Positions 1-9,453 of a DNA stretch of 64,000 bases are shown here, piece by piece (position 1 is the stretch's first letter; every line of letters starts with the position of its first letter). Source of the stretch: Corynebacterium atrinae (GTDB lineage Bacteria > Actinomycetota > Actinomycetes > Mycobacteriales > Mycobacteriaceae); the NCBI RefSeq assembly GCF_030408455.1, contig NZ_CP046977.1, positions 1,240,001 through 1,304,000 of the forward strand, written 5' to 3'. The position numbers were made by a program, and so were the translations under genes. The notes beneath the pieces are model-generated. The model was not told where the DNA came from. It was given only the letters and a program-made list of their open reading frames with translations, and did no database searches.

Positions 1-725
1 GCCTGACTCTTTTATGCGCTTCCATGGGGCCGACACCGCCGACCCACGGCATCCCGGATTCTTACCTGGCCGATTTGGAGGCAGACTTTTCCGATCCGTC
101 AGGCCAGCTCCCCCATACTGCTCCGGCAAACCTCCGCGGGCTCTTCGAAGCCTATGGGATCAGCGATGACACCGCCGTTGTGGTCTATGACCAGCAAGCT
201 GGTGCGGTTGCTCCGCGAATCTGGTGGCTGGCGCGGGTCGCAGGTCTGAGTAACGTCCGGGTTCTCAACGGCCCTTGGACCTTTGAAACTGCGCCTTTCG
301 CCCGGCCCACTCAACGGGGTACCATTAGCGCTCCCTCCCGGCCCGAACTGCTTATCGACGCCGCCGCAGTCGCCGCCGGTGGCCGCCTCATCGTCGATGC
401 CCGCTCGGCGGGCCGATTCGCCGGGACCGAAGCGGAACCGCGCCCGGGACTACGTCCCGGACACATTCCCGGCTCGGTCAACTTGCCGTACACCGAGGTG
501 TTTGCCTCCGACGGCACCTATCGACCTGCGGGACAGCTGCGGGCATTGTTCGAGGCGGTCGTCGATAAGCGAGAAGACCTGGCGTTTACCTGCGGCTCCG
601 GGGTAACTGCCTGTGTGGACGCTTTGGCCGCCACCCTCGCCGGATATGAAGATTTGGCTGTGTACGAGGGATCATGGTCCGAATGGGGGCGCCCCGACAG
701 TGGGCGGGACGTGGCAATCGCATGA
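1..725 (+). CDS. Rhodanese-type sulfurtransferase (5' end outside window)
   Basis: The frame is open to the left edge, so the gene is 5'-truncated; the first in-window ATG is at 24. The visible ~240 residues cover two rhodanese folds of the thiosulfate/3-mercaptopyruvate sulfurtransferase type. The N-terminal inactive repeat includes VVVYDQ, and the C-terminal repeat carries the active-site loop TCGSGVTAC, whose first Cys is the expected persulfide carrier. Family role: transfer of sulfane sulfur to cyanide, thiols or other acceptors in the cytosol. The TGA stop overlaps the ATG of scpB (ATGA at 722), so the two are probably co-transcribed. The physiological sulfur donor cannot be told from sequence. 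Confidence 0.85.
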   Translation, partial: LTLLCASMGPTPPTHGIPDSYLADLEADFSDPSGQLPHTAPANLRGLFEAYGISDDTAVVVYDQQAGAVAPRIWWLARVAGLSNVRVLNGPWTFETAPFARPTQRGTISAPSRPELLIDAAAVAAGGRLIVDARSAGRFAGTEAEPRPGLRPGHIPGSVNLPYTEVFASDGTYRPAGQLRALFEAVVDKREDLAFTCGSGVTACVDALAATLAGYEDLAVYEGSWSEWGRPDSGRDVAIA

Positions 726-1273
726 GCTTGCCCATGATTTCCCAACTTCGCTCGCGACTCGAATCCATCCTCCTGGTCATTGATACCCCCGCTTCGGAGA
801 CCGTCTTGGCGCGGGTATTGGAAGTCGACGAGGCCACAGTCTTTTCTCTGCTCACCTCCATTGCCGCTGAGTTCAATGAGCGCGGATCCGGCTTCGACCT
901 GCGGGAAACCGCCGAGGGCTGGCGGCTGTACACCCGCACCGAGAACGCCCCTGCGGTAGAGCAGTTCCTCCTGGACGGCTCGCAAACCAAGCTATCCCGC
1001 GCCGCCCTGGAAACCCTGGCGGTAATCGCCTATCGGCAACCGGCCACCAGATCGCAGATCTCCTGTGTGCGCGGAGTTAACGTCGATGGCGTTATGCGTA
1101 CCCTGCACCTGCGCGGATTGATCAAGGAGGTCGACATCGAGCCCTCCACCGGCGCTCACCGTTACGCGACGACGGAGCTGTTCCTCGAGCTCCTCGGCAT
1201 TGACTCGCTCGAGCGCTTGCCGGACCTGGCACCGTTGTTGCCTGACGTCGACTCCATTGATGAGGAGTTCTAG
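722..1273 (+). CDS. scpB: Segregation and condensation protein B
   Basis: 183 residues, the usual ScpB length, made of two winged-helix domains (roughly 1-85 and 90-165). A recognisable family segment is LSRAALETLAVIAYRQPATR. ScpB is the kite subunit that binds ScpA and, with SMC, forms the bacterial condensin acting on the nucleoid. The ATG at 722 was chosen because it overlaps the preceding stop as ATGA; the upstream in-frame GTG at 674 lies inside the sulfurtransferase gene. scpB followed by rluB and cmk is the conserved actinobacterial order. Confidence 0.93.
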   Translation: MSLPMISQLRSRLESILLVIDTPASETVLARVLEVDEATVFSLLTSIAAEFNERGSGFDLRETAEGWRLYTRTENAPAVEQFLLDGSQTKLSRAALETLAVIAYRQPATRSQISCVRGVNVDGVMRTLHLRGLIKEVDIEPSTGAHRYATTELFLELLGIDSLERLPDLAPLLPDVDSIDEEF

Positions 1274-1335
1274 GCTTTCCTCAGGTAGGGTGGTGCTGGA
1301 TTTAGCACTAAAACTACAGATAGGACACGATCTAC

Positions 1336-2277
1336 GTGACTCCACCCGCTCGCCGCGACGGCACACCGGACAAGGACCAGCAGCCTAAGAAGCTGCGGGC
1401 ATCCGAGATTCCGCTGTCCAACGCGCGCCCCGCCCGCCGCCAAAACGTCAACTCTGATCAGCGCCGCAAGGAAGCTGCCACCGCCGACTCGGTGGCCCGC
1501 AGCCTCGGCGCCGACTGGCTCGTCGAAGACCAGCCGGCTGCTGATGAACGCATCCGCCTCCAGAAGGTCCTGGCCCAGGCCGGAGTCGCCTCTCGCCGCC
1601 ACGCCGAAGTTCTTATCGATAAGGGCCGAGTCGAGGTCAACGGCAAGATTGTCAAGACCCAAGGAACCCGAGTCAACCCGAACGTCGACGTTATCCGCGT
1701 CGATGGCGTGCGTATCAACGTCAATGAAAACCACGAGTACTTCCTGCTGAACAAGCCGCGCGGAATGCAGTCCACCATGTCCGATGACATGGGTCGGCCG
1801 TGCGTCGGCGACATTGTCGCGGAGAAGACAGTCTCCGGTCAGCGGCTTTTCCACGTCGGCCGCCTCGACGCCGACACCGAAGGCCTGCTGCTGCTGACCA
1901 ACGATGGTGAGCTGGCTAACCGCCTCATGCATCCTAAGCACGAGGTCCGCAAGACCTACCTGGCTACCGTGCTCGGAGAGGCCGACAAGCGCCTCGTCCA
2001 CCGCCTGCAAAAGGGCATCGAACTCGATGACGGCCCCGCCAAGGCCGACTTCGTGCAGATCGTGGACACCCACATGGGCCAGTCGCTCATTCGCATCGAG
2101 CTGCACGAGGGCCGCAAGCACATCGTGCGCCGCATGCTGAAGGAGGCGGGATTTCCCGTGCAGCGCCTCGTGCGCACGAAGCTCCACACCGTCCAGCTCG
2201 GTGAGCAAAAGCCCGGCACCATGCGCGCCTTGAATGATTCCGAGCTGACGTCGCTGTACAAGGCGGTCGAACTGTGA
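1336..2277 (+). CDS. rluB: 23S rRNA pseudouridine synthase (RluB family)
   Basis: 313 residues. After a basic, disordered ~70-residue extension comes an S4 RNA-binding domain (about 70-130), then the RsuA/RluB catalytic domain. The latter carries GRLDADTEGLLLLTNDG at about 175-191; the Asp of GRLD (about D178) is the expected catalytic nucleophile. Family role: isomerisation of a uridine in 23S rRNA helix 89. It starts at a GTG (1336), 62 nt after scpB, and its stop overlaps the GTG start of cmk. The target uridine is inferred from the family and not visible here. Confidence 0.92.
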   Translation: MTPPARRDGTPDKDQQPKKLRASEIPLSNARPARRQNVNSDQRRKEAATADSVARSLGADWLVEDQPAADERIRLQKVLAQAGVASRRHAEVLIDKGRVEVNGKIVKTQGTRVNPNVDVIRVDGVRINVNENHEYFLLNKPRGMQSTMSDDMGRPCVGDIVAEKTVSGQRLFHVGRLDADTEGLLLLTNDGELANRLMHPKHEVRKTYLATVLGEADKRLVHRLQKGIELDDGPAKADFVQIVDTHMGQSLIRIELHEGRKHIVRRMLKEAGFPVQRLVRTKLHTVQLGEQKPGTMRALNDSELTSLYKAVEL

Positions 2278-2969
2278 CCTTGTCCAATATGCCAGATGGT
2301 GGCCTCCTGCTCGCCGTCGATGGTCCTTCCGGTACCGGCAAGTCCACGACCTGTCGTCGCCTGGCCACCCAGCTCGACGCCAAATACGTCGACACAGGAG
2401 CGATGTACCGCGTCGCTACCCTCGCGGTGCTTCGTGCTGCCGTCGATCCGGCCGATGCTTCCCGAGTCATCGAGGTTACCGCTGACCTGCCGCTATCTGT
2501 CAACGATGACCCCGATTCCACTGAGGTTCTCCTCGCCGGGGAGGATGTCTCCGCCGAGATTCGCGGCCCGGAGGTCACCCGCCACGTCTCCGCTGTGTCT
2601 GCTATCCCGCAGGTCCGTGACAACCTGGTGGCACTGCAGCGTCGATTGGCAACCCAGGCGCATCGCGCCATCGTCGAGGGCCGCGACATCGGCACCGTTG
2701 TGCTTGTCGACGCCCCGGTCAAAGTCTTCCTCACCGCTTCCGCTGAGGTCCGTGCCCGGCGCCGCTTCGACCAAGATGTCGTGGCCGGCCGAGACGTTGA
2801 CTTTGACACCGTGCTCGCCGACGTTGTGCGTCGAGACGAGCTGGATTCCAACCGTGCAACCTCCCCGCTTCGTCCGGCGGAGGATGCCATCATCGTCGAC
2901 ACTTCGGAGCTCAGCTTCGCGCAGGTGCTCGACACCCTCATGACATTGGTGGAGGAGAGCGCCCGATGA
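2274..2969 (+). CDS. cmk: Cytidylate kinase
   Basis: 231 residues, typical Cmk length. The P-loop GPSGTGKST lies at 17-25, followed by the CMP-kinase segment VDTGAMYR and the GRDIGTVV motif. It phosphorylates CMP/dCMP with ATP in the cytosol for pyrimidine nucleotide supply. The GTG start at 2274 overlaps the rluB stop (GTGA), indicating translational coupling, and the gene's own stop overlaps the der start (ATGA at 2966). Confidence 0.95.
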   Translation: MTLSNMPDGGLLLAVDGPSGTGKSTTCRRLATQLDAKYVDTGAMYRVATLAVLRAAVDPADASRVIEVTADLPLSVNDDPDSTEVLLAGEDVSAEIRGPEVTRHVSAVSAIPQVRDNLVALQRRLATQAHRAIVEGRDIGTVVLVDAPVKVFLTASAEVRARRRFDQDVVAGRDVDFDTVLADVVRRDELDSNRATSPLRPAEDAIIVDTSELSFAQVLDTLMTLVEESAR

Positions 2970-4516
2970 GCACCAAAGATTTCGAGAACGAAGAGGACAC
3001 CCAGTTCGTCTTCCACACCCCCGGTGGCGGAGAAATGGACGCTGAAGGTGTGTTCATCGACGAAGAAGAACTCGCCCCCGGTGATGGCTGGGCCCCTGCC
3101 GAGTTTGACGCCGAGGACTTCAACTTCGAGGAAATGACCGAGGAGCAGTGGGCCGCACTAGAAGCCAGCGTCGGCTTTGAGAACCCCGAGCACCTAGAAG
3201 AAGAACTCTGCACCGTCGCGATTGTTGGCCGCCCAAACGTGGGCAAGTCAACCCTGGTCAACCGCTTCCTCGGTCGACGGGAAGCCGTCGTGGAAGATTT
3301 TCCCGGCGTCACCCGTGACCGCATTAAGTACCTCGCCGAGTGGAATGGGCGCCGTTACTGGGTCCAAGACACTGGCGGCTGGGACCCCAACGTCAAGGGT
3401 ATCCACGGGGCGATTGCCCGCCAGGCTGAGATCGCCATGGAGTCCGCCGACGTCATCGTCATGGTCGTGGACACCAAGGTGGGCATTACCGAGACCGATG
3501 CCGTCATGGCGCGCAACCTGCAAAAAGCCCAGGTCCCGGTTCTCCTCGTGGCCAACAAGTTCGACTCCGACTCGATGTACGCCGACATGGCCGAGTTCTA
3601 CGCCCTCGGCCTTGGGGACCCCTGGCCCGTGTCCGCCCTCCACGGCCGCGGCGGCGCCGACGTCCTTGATGAGGTCCTGGCGAAGTTCCCCGAGGTCCCT
3701 CGTGACAAATCGATCGTCGAAGGCCCCCGCCGAGTGGCGCTGGTGGGCAAGCCGAACGTGGGAAAGTCCTCCCTGCTGAACAAGATGGCGAAGGAGGAAC
3801 GCTCGGTCGTCGATAACGTGGCAGGCACCACCGTCGACCCCGTCGACTCCTTCGTGCAACTCGACGAGAACGTGTGGAAGTTCGTCGACACCGCCGGCCT
3901 TCGCAAAAAGGTCAAGACGTCCCAGGGCCACGAGTACTACGCCTCCCTGCGCACCCGTGCAGCCATCGACGCCGCCGAAGTCTGTGTCCTGCTTATCGAC
4001 GCCTCCGAGCCCGTCTCCGAGCAGGACCAACGAGTCATCTCCATGATCCTCGACTCCGGCAAAGCCATGGTCATCGCTTTCAACAAGTGGGACCTCATGG
4101 ACGAGGACCGCCGCTACGAACTCGACCGGGAGATCGACCTGCAGCTGGCCCACCTGCCCTGGGTCACCCGCGTCAACATCTCCGCCAAGACGGGCCGAGC
4201 CCTTCAGCGCCTCGAGCCCGCCATGCTGGAGGCCTTGGAAAACTGGGACAAGCGCATTTCCACCGGCCAGCTCAACACCTGGCTGCGCGAGGCGATCGCT
4301 GCGAACCCGCCGCCGATGAAGAATGGTCGCCTCCCGCGTGTCCTCTTCGCTACCCAAGCGTCAACCCGTCCGCCGGTGATCGTCCTATTCACCACGGGTT
4401 TCCTTGATGCCGGTTACCGCCGCTACCTGGAGCGCAAGTTCCGTGAGCGCTTCGGATTCCACGGCACGCCCGTGAGAATCGCGGTGCGAGTGCGCGAGCG
4501 CCGTCAGCGGAAGTAG
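2966..4516 (+). CDS. der: Ribosome biogenesis GTPase Der (EngA)
   Basis: 516 residues with two tandem Era-like GTPase domains (P-loops GRPNVGKST near 88 and GKPNVGKSS near 260) and a C-terminal KH-like domain ending in a basic tail. An acidic, Glu/Asp-rich extension of about 80 residues precedes the first G domain, as in other actinobacterial Der proteins. Der acts in late 50S subunit assembly. The start overlaps the cmk stop. The gene runs convergently into the methyltransferase gene with a 19-bp gap. Confidence 0.95.
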   Translation: MSTKDFENEEDTQFVFHTPGGGEMDAEGVFIDEEELAPGDGWAPAEFDAEDFNFEEMTEEQWAALEASVGFENPEHLEEELCTVAIVGRPNVGKSTLVNRFLGRREAVVEDFPGVTRDRIKYLAEWNGRRYWVQDTGGWDPNVKGIHGAIARQAEIAMESADVIVMVVDTKVGITETDAVMARNLQKAQVPVLLVANKFDSDSMYADMAEFYALGLGDPWPVSALHGRGGADVLDEVLAKFPEVPRDKSIVEGPRRVALVGKPNVGKSSLLNKMAKEERSVVDNVAGTTVDPVDSFVQLDENVWKFVDTAGLRKKVKTSQGHEYYASLRTRAAIDAAEVCVLLIDASEPVSEQDQRVISMILDSGKAMVIAFNKWDLMDEDRRYELDREIDLQLAHLPWVTRVNISAKTGRALQRLEPAMLEALENWDKRISTGQLNTWLREAIAANPPPMKNGRLPRVLFATQASTRPPVIVLFTTGFLDAGYRRYLERKFRERFGFHGTPVRIAVRVRERRQRK

Positions 4517-4535
4517 CCTCCATGCCAGCGTGAAA

Positions 4536-5321
4536 TCACGCGGCCCCAGCACGCTCCAGCACGAACGCATCCGTTCGGTAGGGGATGGCCACGAGTTGGC
4601 CCGGGTGGTACTCCAGACGATCGAAGAGATACCAGCGCAGATTCTCCGTCATCCGAGCTCGGACCTTCTCTCCTGAACGCAGCCAGTAGGAGCGTGAGGC
4701 CATGAGGTCGAACAGCTGCTCCACCCGCAGGTGTTGGATCCAGCCGGTGCGAAACTCTTCGGTGATGCGCCAGGGGGAATGGACCTCGGGGAGGAAGCCG
4801 GGGCGTTGGATGTCGCCCGAGTGCATGATCCTCGCCAGGCGCAGGATCCACGGGTGGGAAACATCGAGGTTGTTCCAGACCAGCACGACCCGACCTCCCG
4901 GGCGCACCACCCGATCCAGTTCCGCGCAAGCGGCGGGGGAGTCGACCCAATGCCAAGTCTGCGCGCAGGTCACGGCATCAAGAGTGACACCGAGCGAGGT
5001 CGCTTCCGCAGTGGCCCGCCAGACGGGGATGTTCAACCGGGCCAGCACCCGCACCATGTCCTCGCTGGGGTCGAGGGCAAGGACGTCGTGTCCGGCGTCG
5101 ATAAGGTCGGTGGTGAGCTTGCCGGTTCCGGCTCCGAGGTCGAGGACCCGGTGGTAACCGGCGAGCAGGGCGGCGACTGCCGGCGGGTAGCCGGGGCGGA
5201 CCGCATCGTAGGTGTCAGCGCCGCGTCGAAAAGCGGAGGCCGATTGGTGCCGATGGGAACTGTCAAGAAAAGTCGGGGCATCCTTGGTGGAAGCGGGACG
5301 AAATGCAGGTGAGCTGGTCAT
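4536..5321 (-). CDS. Class I SAM-dependent methyltransferase
   Basis: 261 residues. The SAM-binding motif I reads VLDLGAGTGKLTTDLIDAG near residues 65-85, followed by an acidic motif (LALDPSEDMV) that should contact the ribose. The rest matches the Methyltransf_11/UbiE-like fold. The substrate is not predictable. The gene diverges from the ABC exporter genes with only 35 bp between starts. The 5321 start was taken because it gives a normal-length N-terminus; internal starts are possible. Confidence 0.8.
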   Translation of the reverse strand: MTSSPAFRPASTKDAPTFLDSSHRHQSASAFRRGADTYDAVRPGYPPAVAALLAGYHRVLDLGAGTGKLTTDLIDAGHDVLALDPSEDMVRVLARLNIPVWRATAEATSLGVTLDAVTCAQTWHWVDSPAACAELDRVVRPGGRVVLVWNNLDVSHPWILRLARIMHSGDIQRPGFLPEVHSPWRITEEFRTGWIQHLRVEQLFDLMASRSYWLRSGEKVRARMTENLRWYLFDRLEYHPGQLVAIPYRTDAFVLERAGAA

Positions 5322-5332
5322 CGTAGCTCAAC

Positions 5333-5348
5333 CTTAGTCGTCTAAGAT
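5333..5348 (+). promoter_or_regulatory. Divergent promoter with short inverted repeat, probably leaderless
   Basis: In the 35-bp divergent spacer a -10-like TAAGAT (5343-5348) sits 9 nt from the ATG at 5357, so transcription would begin at or beside the start codon (leaderless mRNA, common in corynebacteria). It overlaps the inverted repeat CTTAG-TCGT-CTAAG (5333-5346), a possible operator for both divergent genes. No regulator is identified. Confidence 0.4.
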
Positions 5349-5356
5349 GGCTAGCC

Positions 5357-6823
5357 ATGACACGACAACTCCCGGCAGCCAATGATCCACACTGGCTACC
5401 GAAAACGGTGTTGTCGCGTTGGCAGTGGACATTGCCAGCGGGGATCTTGGTGGCCGTCGCGTTCCTGGGCAATGGCCTGTCTCCATTGATCATTGGCAAA
5501 GCGATAGACGAGGCCATCGCCGAGCTCAATGCTCAGCGGTTGTTCACCTGGTTGGGCGCCCTGGTCGTGGTGTTCGCCGTCGGCATGGTGGCTAGCTGGT
5601 GGGGCCGTGCCCTGATGAACCGGGCAATCTTGGTCATTGGACATGATCTGCGGATGGAGGTCACCGATCGTATCCAGGACCCGCGGGGGATGGGTGGGCC
5701 TCGGCGGCGTACCGCGGGCGAACTGCTGTCCATTGCCTCTTCGGATACTCAGAAGATCGCGGATGCCGTGTTCATGACGGTGTTCCCGGTGGCGGAGCTC
5801 GCGTCGATCATCTATGTCGGCGCGGTCATGCTGACGATTTCCGTGCCCTTGGGCATCGCCGTGTTCATCGGCGGACCCTTGCTGGTGTGGGTCGCTTTGA
5901 GGGCGGCGAAACCCCTGCGCAAGCGCTCCGCCCAACGGCAGGCCGCCTTGGCCCGGGCAGCGGCGGCGGCGACCGATGTCGTGCAAGGCTTGCGGATTCT
6001 CAAGGGTTTAGGTGCCATCACCACGGTGCGGGGCCGCTACCAGTCTGTGTCCGATGATGCCTATGACCGTACGGTCAGCGCCAATGCCTCCGAGGCTCGA
6101 CTTGATGCGATCACCGACACAGCCGGCTTCATGTACATCATCACCATCGCGGTCGCTGCGGCCTGGCTGGCGATCGGCGGCCAGATCTCGATTGGCGACC
6201 TCATCACGGCGATTGGCCTGACCCAGTTCATCATCACGCCGATGACCATGCTGGGAAAGAACATCGCCTCCCGGTGGGCTGCGGCTCAGGCATCTGGCGC
6301 GCGTGTCCAAGAGGTCCTGTGTTCGCCTTTCGCCCTCGGCCAGGAGCGCTCCACTATGCCAGCGACTCCCGTGGGATTGACGGTGGTTACCGGTCAGGTA
6401 CCAGAAGACATCATCCTTGCCCCGCGGGATCGCGTCATTGTCGCGCCGCATTCGGCGGACCTCTTCGACGGTAGCGTCCTCACCAACATCCATCCCGACC
6501 GGGAACGGGCGTTGGCGGCATTGCACTGCGCCTCAGCAGAAGATATTCCCGGCGGACCAGAGCGCGAAGTGGGGGAGAACGGCCGCAATTTATCCGGAGG
6601 GCAGCGCCAACGGGTCGCACTCGCGCGGGCGATTGCCGCCGACCCGGATCTGTTAGTTCTGGAGGATCCGACTACGGCCGTCGACTCCGTCACTGAGGCG
6701 GCTATCTCGCGGCGGGTTGCCGCGCACCGCCACGGAAAGTCGACGGTTGTCTTTACAAATGCCCCGGCGTGGAAAGCTGTCGCAGAGCGGGTCGTCGATT
6801 CGGCCTCAGAGGTGAAGCTATGA
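5357..6823 (+). CDS. ABC exporter half with degenerate nucleotide-binding domain
   Basis: 488 residues: an N-terminal type IV exporter membrane domain of about six helices (to ~305), then a shortened nucleotide-binding domain. The NBD has no Walker A motif and no Q-loop Gln (the stretch VAPHSADLF aligns with the Q-loop). It keeps an intact signature LSGGQRQRVALARA near 411. Walker B reads LLVLED, with the usual D and E swapped, and the switch His is replaced (VVFTNAP). It overlaps the next gene as ATGA and should form a heterodimer with it; its signature would complete the partner's ATP site. The substrate is unknown. Confidence 0.85.
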   Translation: MTRQLPAANDPHWLPKTVLSRWQWTLPAGILVAVAFLGNGLSPLIIGKAIDEAIAELNAQRLFTWLGALVVVFAVGMVASWWGRALMNRAILVIGHDLRMEVTDRIQDPRGMGGPRRRTAGELLSIASSDTQKIADAVFMTVFPVAELASIIYVGAVMLTISVPLGIAVFIGGPLLVWVALRAAKPLRKRSAQRQAALARAAAAATDVVQGLRILKGLGAITTVRGRYQSVSDDAYDRTVSANASEARLDAITDTAGFMYIITIAVAAAWLAIGGQISIGDLITAIGLTQFIITPMTMLGKNIASRWAAAQASGARVQEVLCSPFALGQERSTMPATPVGLTVVTGQVPEDIILAPRDRVIVAPHSADLFDGSVLTNIHPDRERALAALHCASAEDIPGGPEREVGENGRNLSGGQRQRVALARAIAADPDLLVLEDPTTAVDSVTEAAISRRVAAHRHGKSTVVFTNAPAWKAVAERVVDSASEVKL

Positions 6824-8577
6824 GCACGCAATTGCGGTTCCCCTTAGCCAATATCAACCAGGTTCGACGAGAGCTCGGGCGCCAGATCTCCCGGGTACCC
6901 GGCGCGCGGATGCGGGCTTCCTACGCGTTCATTTTGTTAAGCCTCGGGGCAGCGGCGACGGTGGCAGTTCCGTGGCTGCTGGGCAAAGTCGTGGACATCG
7001 TCATTGAGGGCGGGTCCGGTTTGGTCGAGGTGGCGGGCTTGTTGGTCCTCGCGGCGGTCGCCGGGGCCTGCTTTAGCGCGGGTGGGTTTTTCGTTGTCTC
7101 CACACTGAGCGAACGTGTTATTGCCCACTTGCGCGAAGAAATGGTCGGCACGGCTCTGAGCCTGCCGGTGCATCGAGTGGAGGATGCGGGCACCGGTGAT
7201 TTGGTTTCCCGTTCTACCGATGACGTCGCCGTGTTATCCTCTGCGGTCACGGAGACGGTCCCGATTCTCAGCAGCTCTTTGTTTATCATTGCCGCCACCG
7301 GAGTGGCGTTGGTGTCGCTGAACTGGCAGTTCCTCATCATCCTGGTTCTGGTGGCACCCCTCTATTACTTCGCGTCGCGGCAGTATTTGGCTGTTGCCCC
7401 GAGTCGTTATGCCGCCGAGCGGGCGTCGATGTCTGACCGTGCCCGCAAGTTGCTCGAGGCGATCCACGGCCGGGAGACGGTCGGCGCCTACCGGATGGAA
7501 GCGGAGATGCACGAGCGGATCCGCGTCACGTCGCAAGCCGTGGTGGACAACGGCTACTCCGCCCGCATGACGATGATTGTGCTGCAGGTGTGGCTATCGA
7601 TTGGAGAACTCATCATCCTCAGCGGGGGCCTCCTCGTGGGCTACCACACGGTCAGCCAGGGAATACTGTCGGTGGGAGAAGTTACTGCGGCGATGTTCAT
7701 GCTCATTCGCCTTCGAGGACCGCTGATGATGACCATGCGGGTGCTCGACACCGTGCAGTCTGGCTACGCCTCGCTGTCCCGCATAGTGGGCGTGGTCATC
7801 GACCCACCGGCGGCGGTGCCCGACTCTGGGGCGATGGCGCCGGTCGGGAATGTCGTCATGGACAACGTCAGCTTTGCGTATGACGATGGCGGCTGGGCCG
7901 TCTGCGACGTGTCCTTGAGCATTCGCCCCGGTGAGACACTCGCGCTCGTCGGCGCCTCCGGAGCCGGTAAGACGACGGTCGCGGCACTGCTTGCCGGTCT
8001 GCGCGTCCCCGACGAGGGGACAGTCACTGTCGATGGCGTCGCGGTGTCAGAGCTTTCCGACGCCGAGCGGGTCGCCCGCCTGGCCATGATTTCCCAGGAC
8101 GTCCACGTGTTTTCCGGCACGCTTCGCGACGACTTGACCCTGGCCAAGCCGGAGGCCAGCGATGACGAACTCCGTGCGGTACTCGACCGCGTCCAGGCTG
8201 GGTGGTTTGGCTCCCTAGTTGATGGGTTGGATACTGAGGTTGGTGCTCGGGGGCACCAACTCGAGCCGGTTGCCGCCCAGCAGCTCGCGCTGGCCCGAAT
8301 CCTCTTGCTGGACCCGAAGGTCGTCGTCATGGATGAAGCCACGGCGGAAGCAGGTTCCGCCAGCGCGGGGGAGTTGGAGGCCGCAGCCGACGAAGTCACC
8401 CGCGACCGGGCGGCTTTGGTCATCGCCCATCGTCTTGATCAGGCCTCCCGCGCCGACCGAATCGCCGTCATGGACGAGGGGCGGATTGTGGAGGAAGGCA
8501 CGCATGCCGAGTTGGTGGCCAATGGCGGTCGCTATACCGACTTGTGGACAGCGTGGTCGAAAGGAAGGCAATCATGA
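6820..8577 (+). CDS. ABC exporter half with catalytic NBD but no signature motif
   Basis: 585 residues: six-helix exporter membrane domain, then a full-length NBD with Walker A GASGAGKTT (about 377-385), Q-loop ISQDVHVF, Walker B VVVMDEAT (about 501) and switch-His segment LVIAHRL. The signature position reads LEPVAAQQLALARI instead of LSGGQ. It therefore complements the preceding half exactly: together they offer one complete ATP site and one without Walker A or signature. Start ATG 6820 overlaps the upstream stop; the TTG/ATG at 6769 lies inside the upstream gene. The substrate is unknown. Confidence 0.9.
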   Translation: MSTQLRFPLANINQVRRELGRQISRVPGARMRASYAFILLSLGAAATVAVPWLLGKVVDIVIEGGSGLVEVAGLLVLAAVAGACFSAGGFFVVSTLSERVIAHLREEMVGTALSLPVHRVEDAGTGDLVSRSTDDVAVLSSAVTETVPILSSSLFIIAATGVALVSLNWQFLIILVLVAPLYYFASRQYLAVAPSRYAAERASMSDRARKLLEAIHGRETVGAYRMEAEMHERIRVTSQAVVDNGYSARMTMIVLQVWLSIGELIILSGGLLVGYHTVSQGILSVGEVTAAMFMLIRLRGPLMMTMRVLDTVQSGYASLSRIVGVVIDPPAAVPDSGAMAPVGNVVMDNVSFAYDDGGWAVCDVSLSIRPGETLALVGASGAGKTTVAALLAGLRVPDEGTVTVDGVAVSELSDAERVARLAMISQDVHVFSGTLRDDLTLAKPEASDDELRAVLDRVQAGWFGSLVDGLDTEVGARGHQLEPVAAQQLALARILLLDPKVVVMDEATAEAGSASAGELEAAADEVTRDRAALVIAHRLDQASRADRIAVMDEGRIVEEGTHAELVANGGRYTDLWTAWSKGRQS

Positions 8578-9443
8578 GGCGCCTGATGTTGCTTTTGGCT
8601 ACCGCCATAGTCGGGTTAAGCGCCTGTACTGTCGGCGACCCATCGCGCATTATCGCAGCGGAACCCTCAGCTACGATCACCGCAGCAGCCCCACTAGCCC
8701 AGGAGGTCAGTGCCGGCTCGATCGATCGAGTGATCACTACTTCGGAGGGCAAGGAACGCTCCTACCTCGTCTCCACGCCGCCTGGGTACGACAGCACCCG
8801 GTCCTGGCCCGTCATCCTCGCCTTCCACGGGTGGGGCCAGGACGCGCAAAGCATGCGGGATGCCACTCAGCTGGATAAGGCCCGCGCCATCGTTGTCTTC
8901 GCCGACGGCATCGACAAAGCCTGGGCTCCTGCCCCCTACGCCAAGTCTTCCGGCAAGGAAGATCTGGGCTTCGTCCGCACCATCATCAGCGAAGTAGACA
9001 AGAGATTCAACGTCGATCACCGCCGGATTTTCGCCGCCGGATTCTCCAATGGTGGTGGATTTGCGGCCTACCTCAGCTGCCAGATGCCCGACCAGGTAAC
9101 CGCCATCGCCCCGGTGGGGGCCGCGTACTACACGGCGATTCTCAAAGATTGTTCGCACACCCCCGTCGCCTGGCTCGACATCCACGGCACCCATGATCAG
9201 ACGATCAATTATTACGGCGGTCGCCGCCACGATACGGACTACGAGTCCGTTCCAGAAGTACTCAGTGAAGTGGCGAAACGAAACGGCTGCGAGGAGCCGG
9301 TTATCGTGCGCCGCAGCACGACTGAGATTGAGCAGCACTGGCAAGGATGCGAGATGCCATTGAGTCACCTGCGAGTTGGCGGGGGTGAACACGTCTGGCC
9401 GGACGGCGCGACCGCGGAGGTTCGTTCCTTCTTTGGTGTGTAA
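8574..9443 (+). CDS. Lipoprotein esterase, LpqC/PHB-depolymerase type
   Basis: 289 residues. The N-terminus is a lipoprotein signal (LSAC lipobox), so the product should be anchored to the outer face of the membrane. The body is an alpha/beta hydrolase of the LpqC/esterase_phb family. The likely catalytic residues are Ser in GFSNG (near 158), Asp in GTHDQ (near 207) and His in GGEHVWP (near 270). It probably hydrolyses an ester on the cell surface or outside; the natural substrate is unknown. The ATG at 8574 overlaps the exporter stop as ATGA with a GGAAGG ribosome-binding site. The gene thus travels with the ABC pair. Confidence 0.82.
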   Translation: MRRLMLLLATAIVGLSACTVGDPSRIIAAEPSATITAAAPLAQEVSAGSIDRVITTSEGKERSYLVSTPPGYDSTRSWPVILAFHGWGQDAQSMRDATQLDKARAIVVFADGIDKAWAPAPYAKSSGKEDLGFVRTIISEVDKRFNVDHRRIFAAGFSNGGGFAAYLSCQMPDQVTAIAPVGAAYYTAILKDCSHTPVAWLDIHGTHDQTINYYGGRRHDTDYESVPEVLSEVAKRNGCEEPVIVRRSTTEIEQHWQGCEMPLSHLRVGGGEHVWPDGATAEVRSFFGV

Positions 9444-9453
9444 CTTGGCGCTT

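Noticed and set aside
3248..4357. Long antisense open frames opposite der, gnd, ndh, thiD-tenA and rluB (for example 29383-30828 and 40247-42010)
   Set aside because: They lie opposite well-supported genes, have no recognisable motifs or ribosome-binding sites, and are expected shadows in high-GC coding DNA.
5333..5346. DtxR/iron box
   Set aside because: The dyad has the wrong half-site sequence and spacing for the 19-bp DtxR consensus.
9376..9453. Upstream extension of the lipid kinase gene
   Set aside because: The extra codons lie inside the esterase gene, and homology begins at the ATG at 9454.
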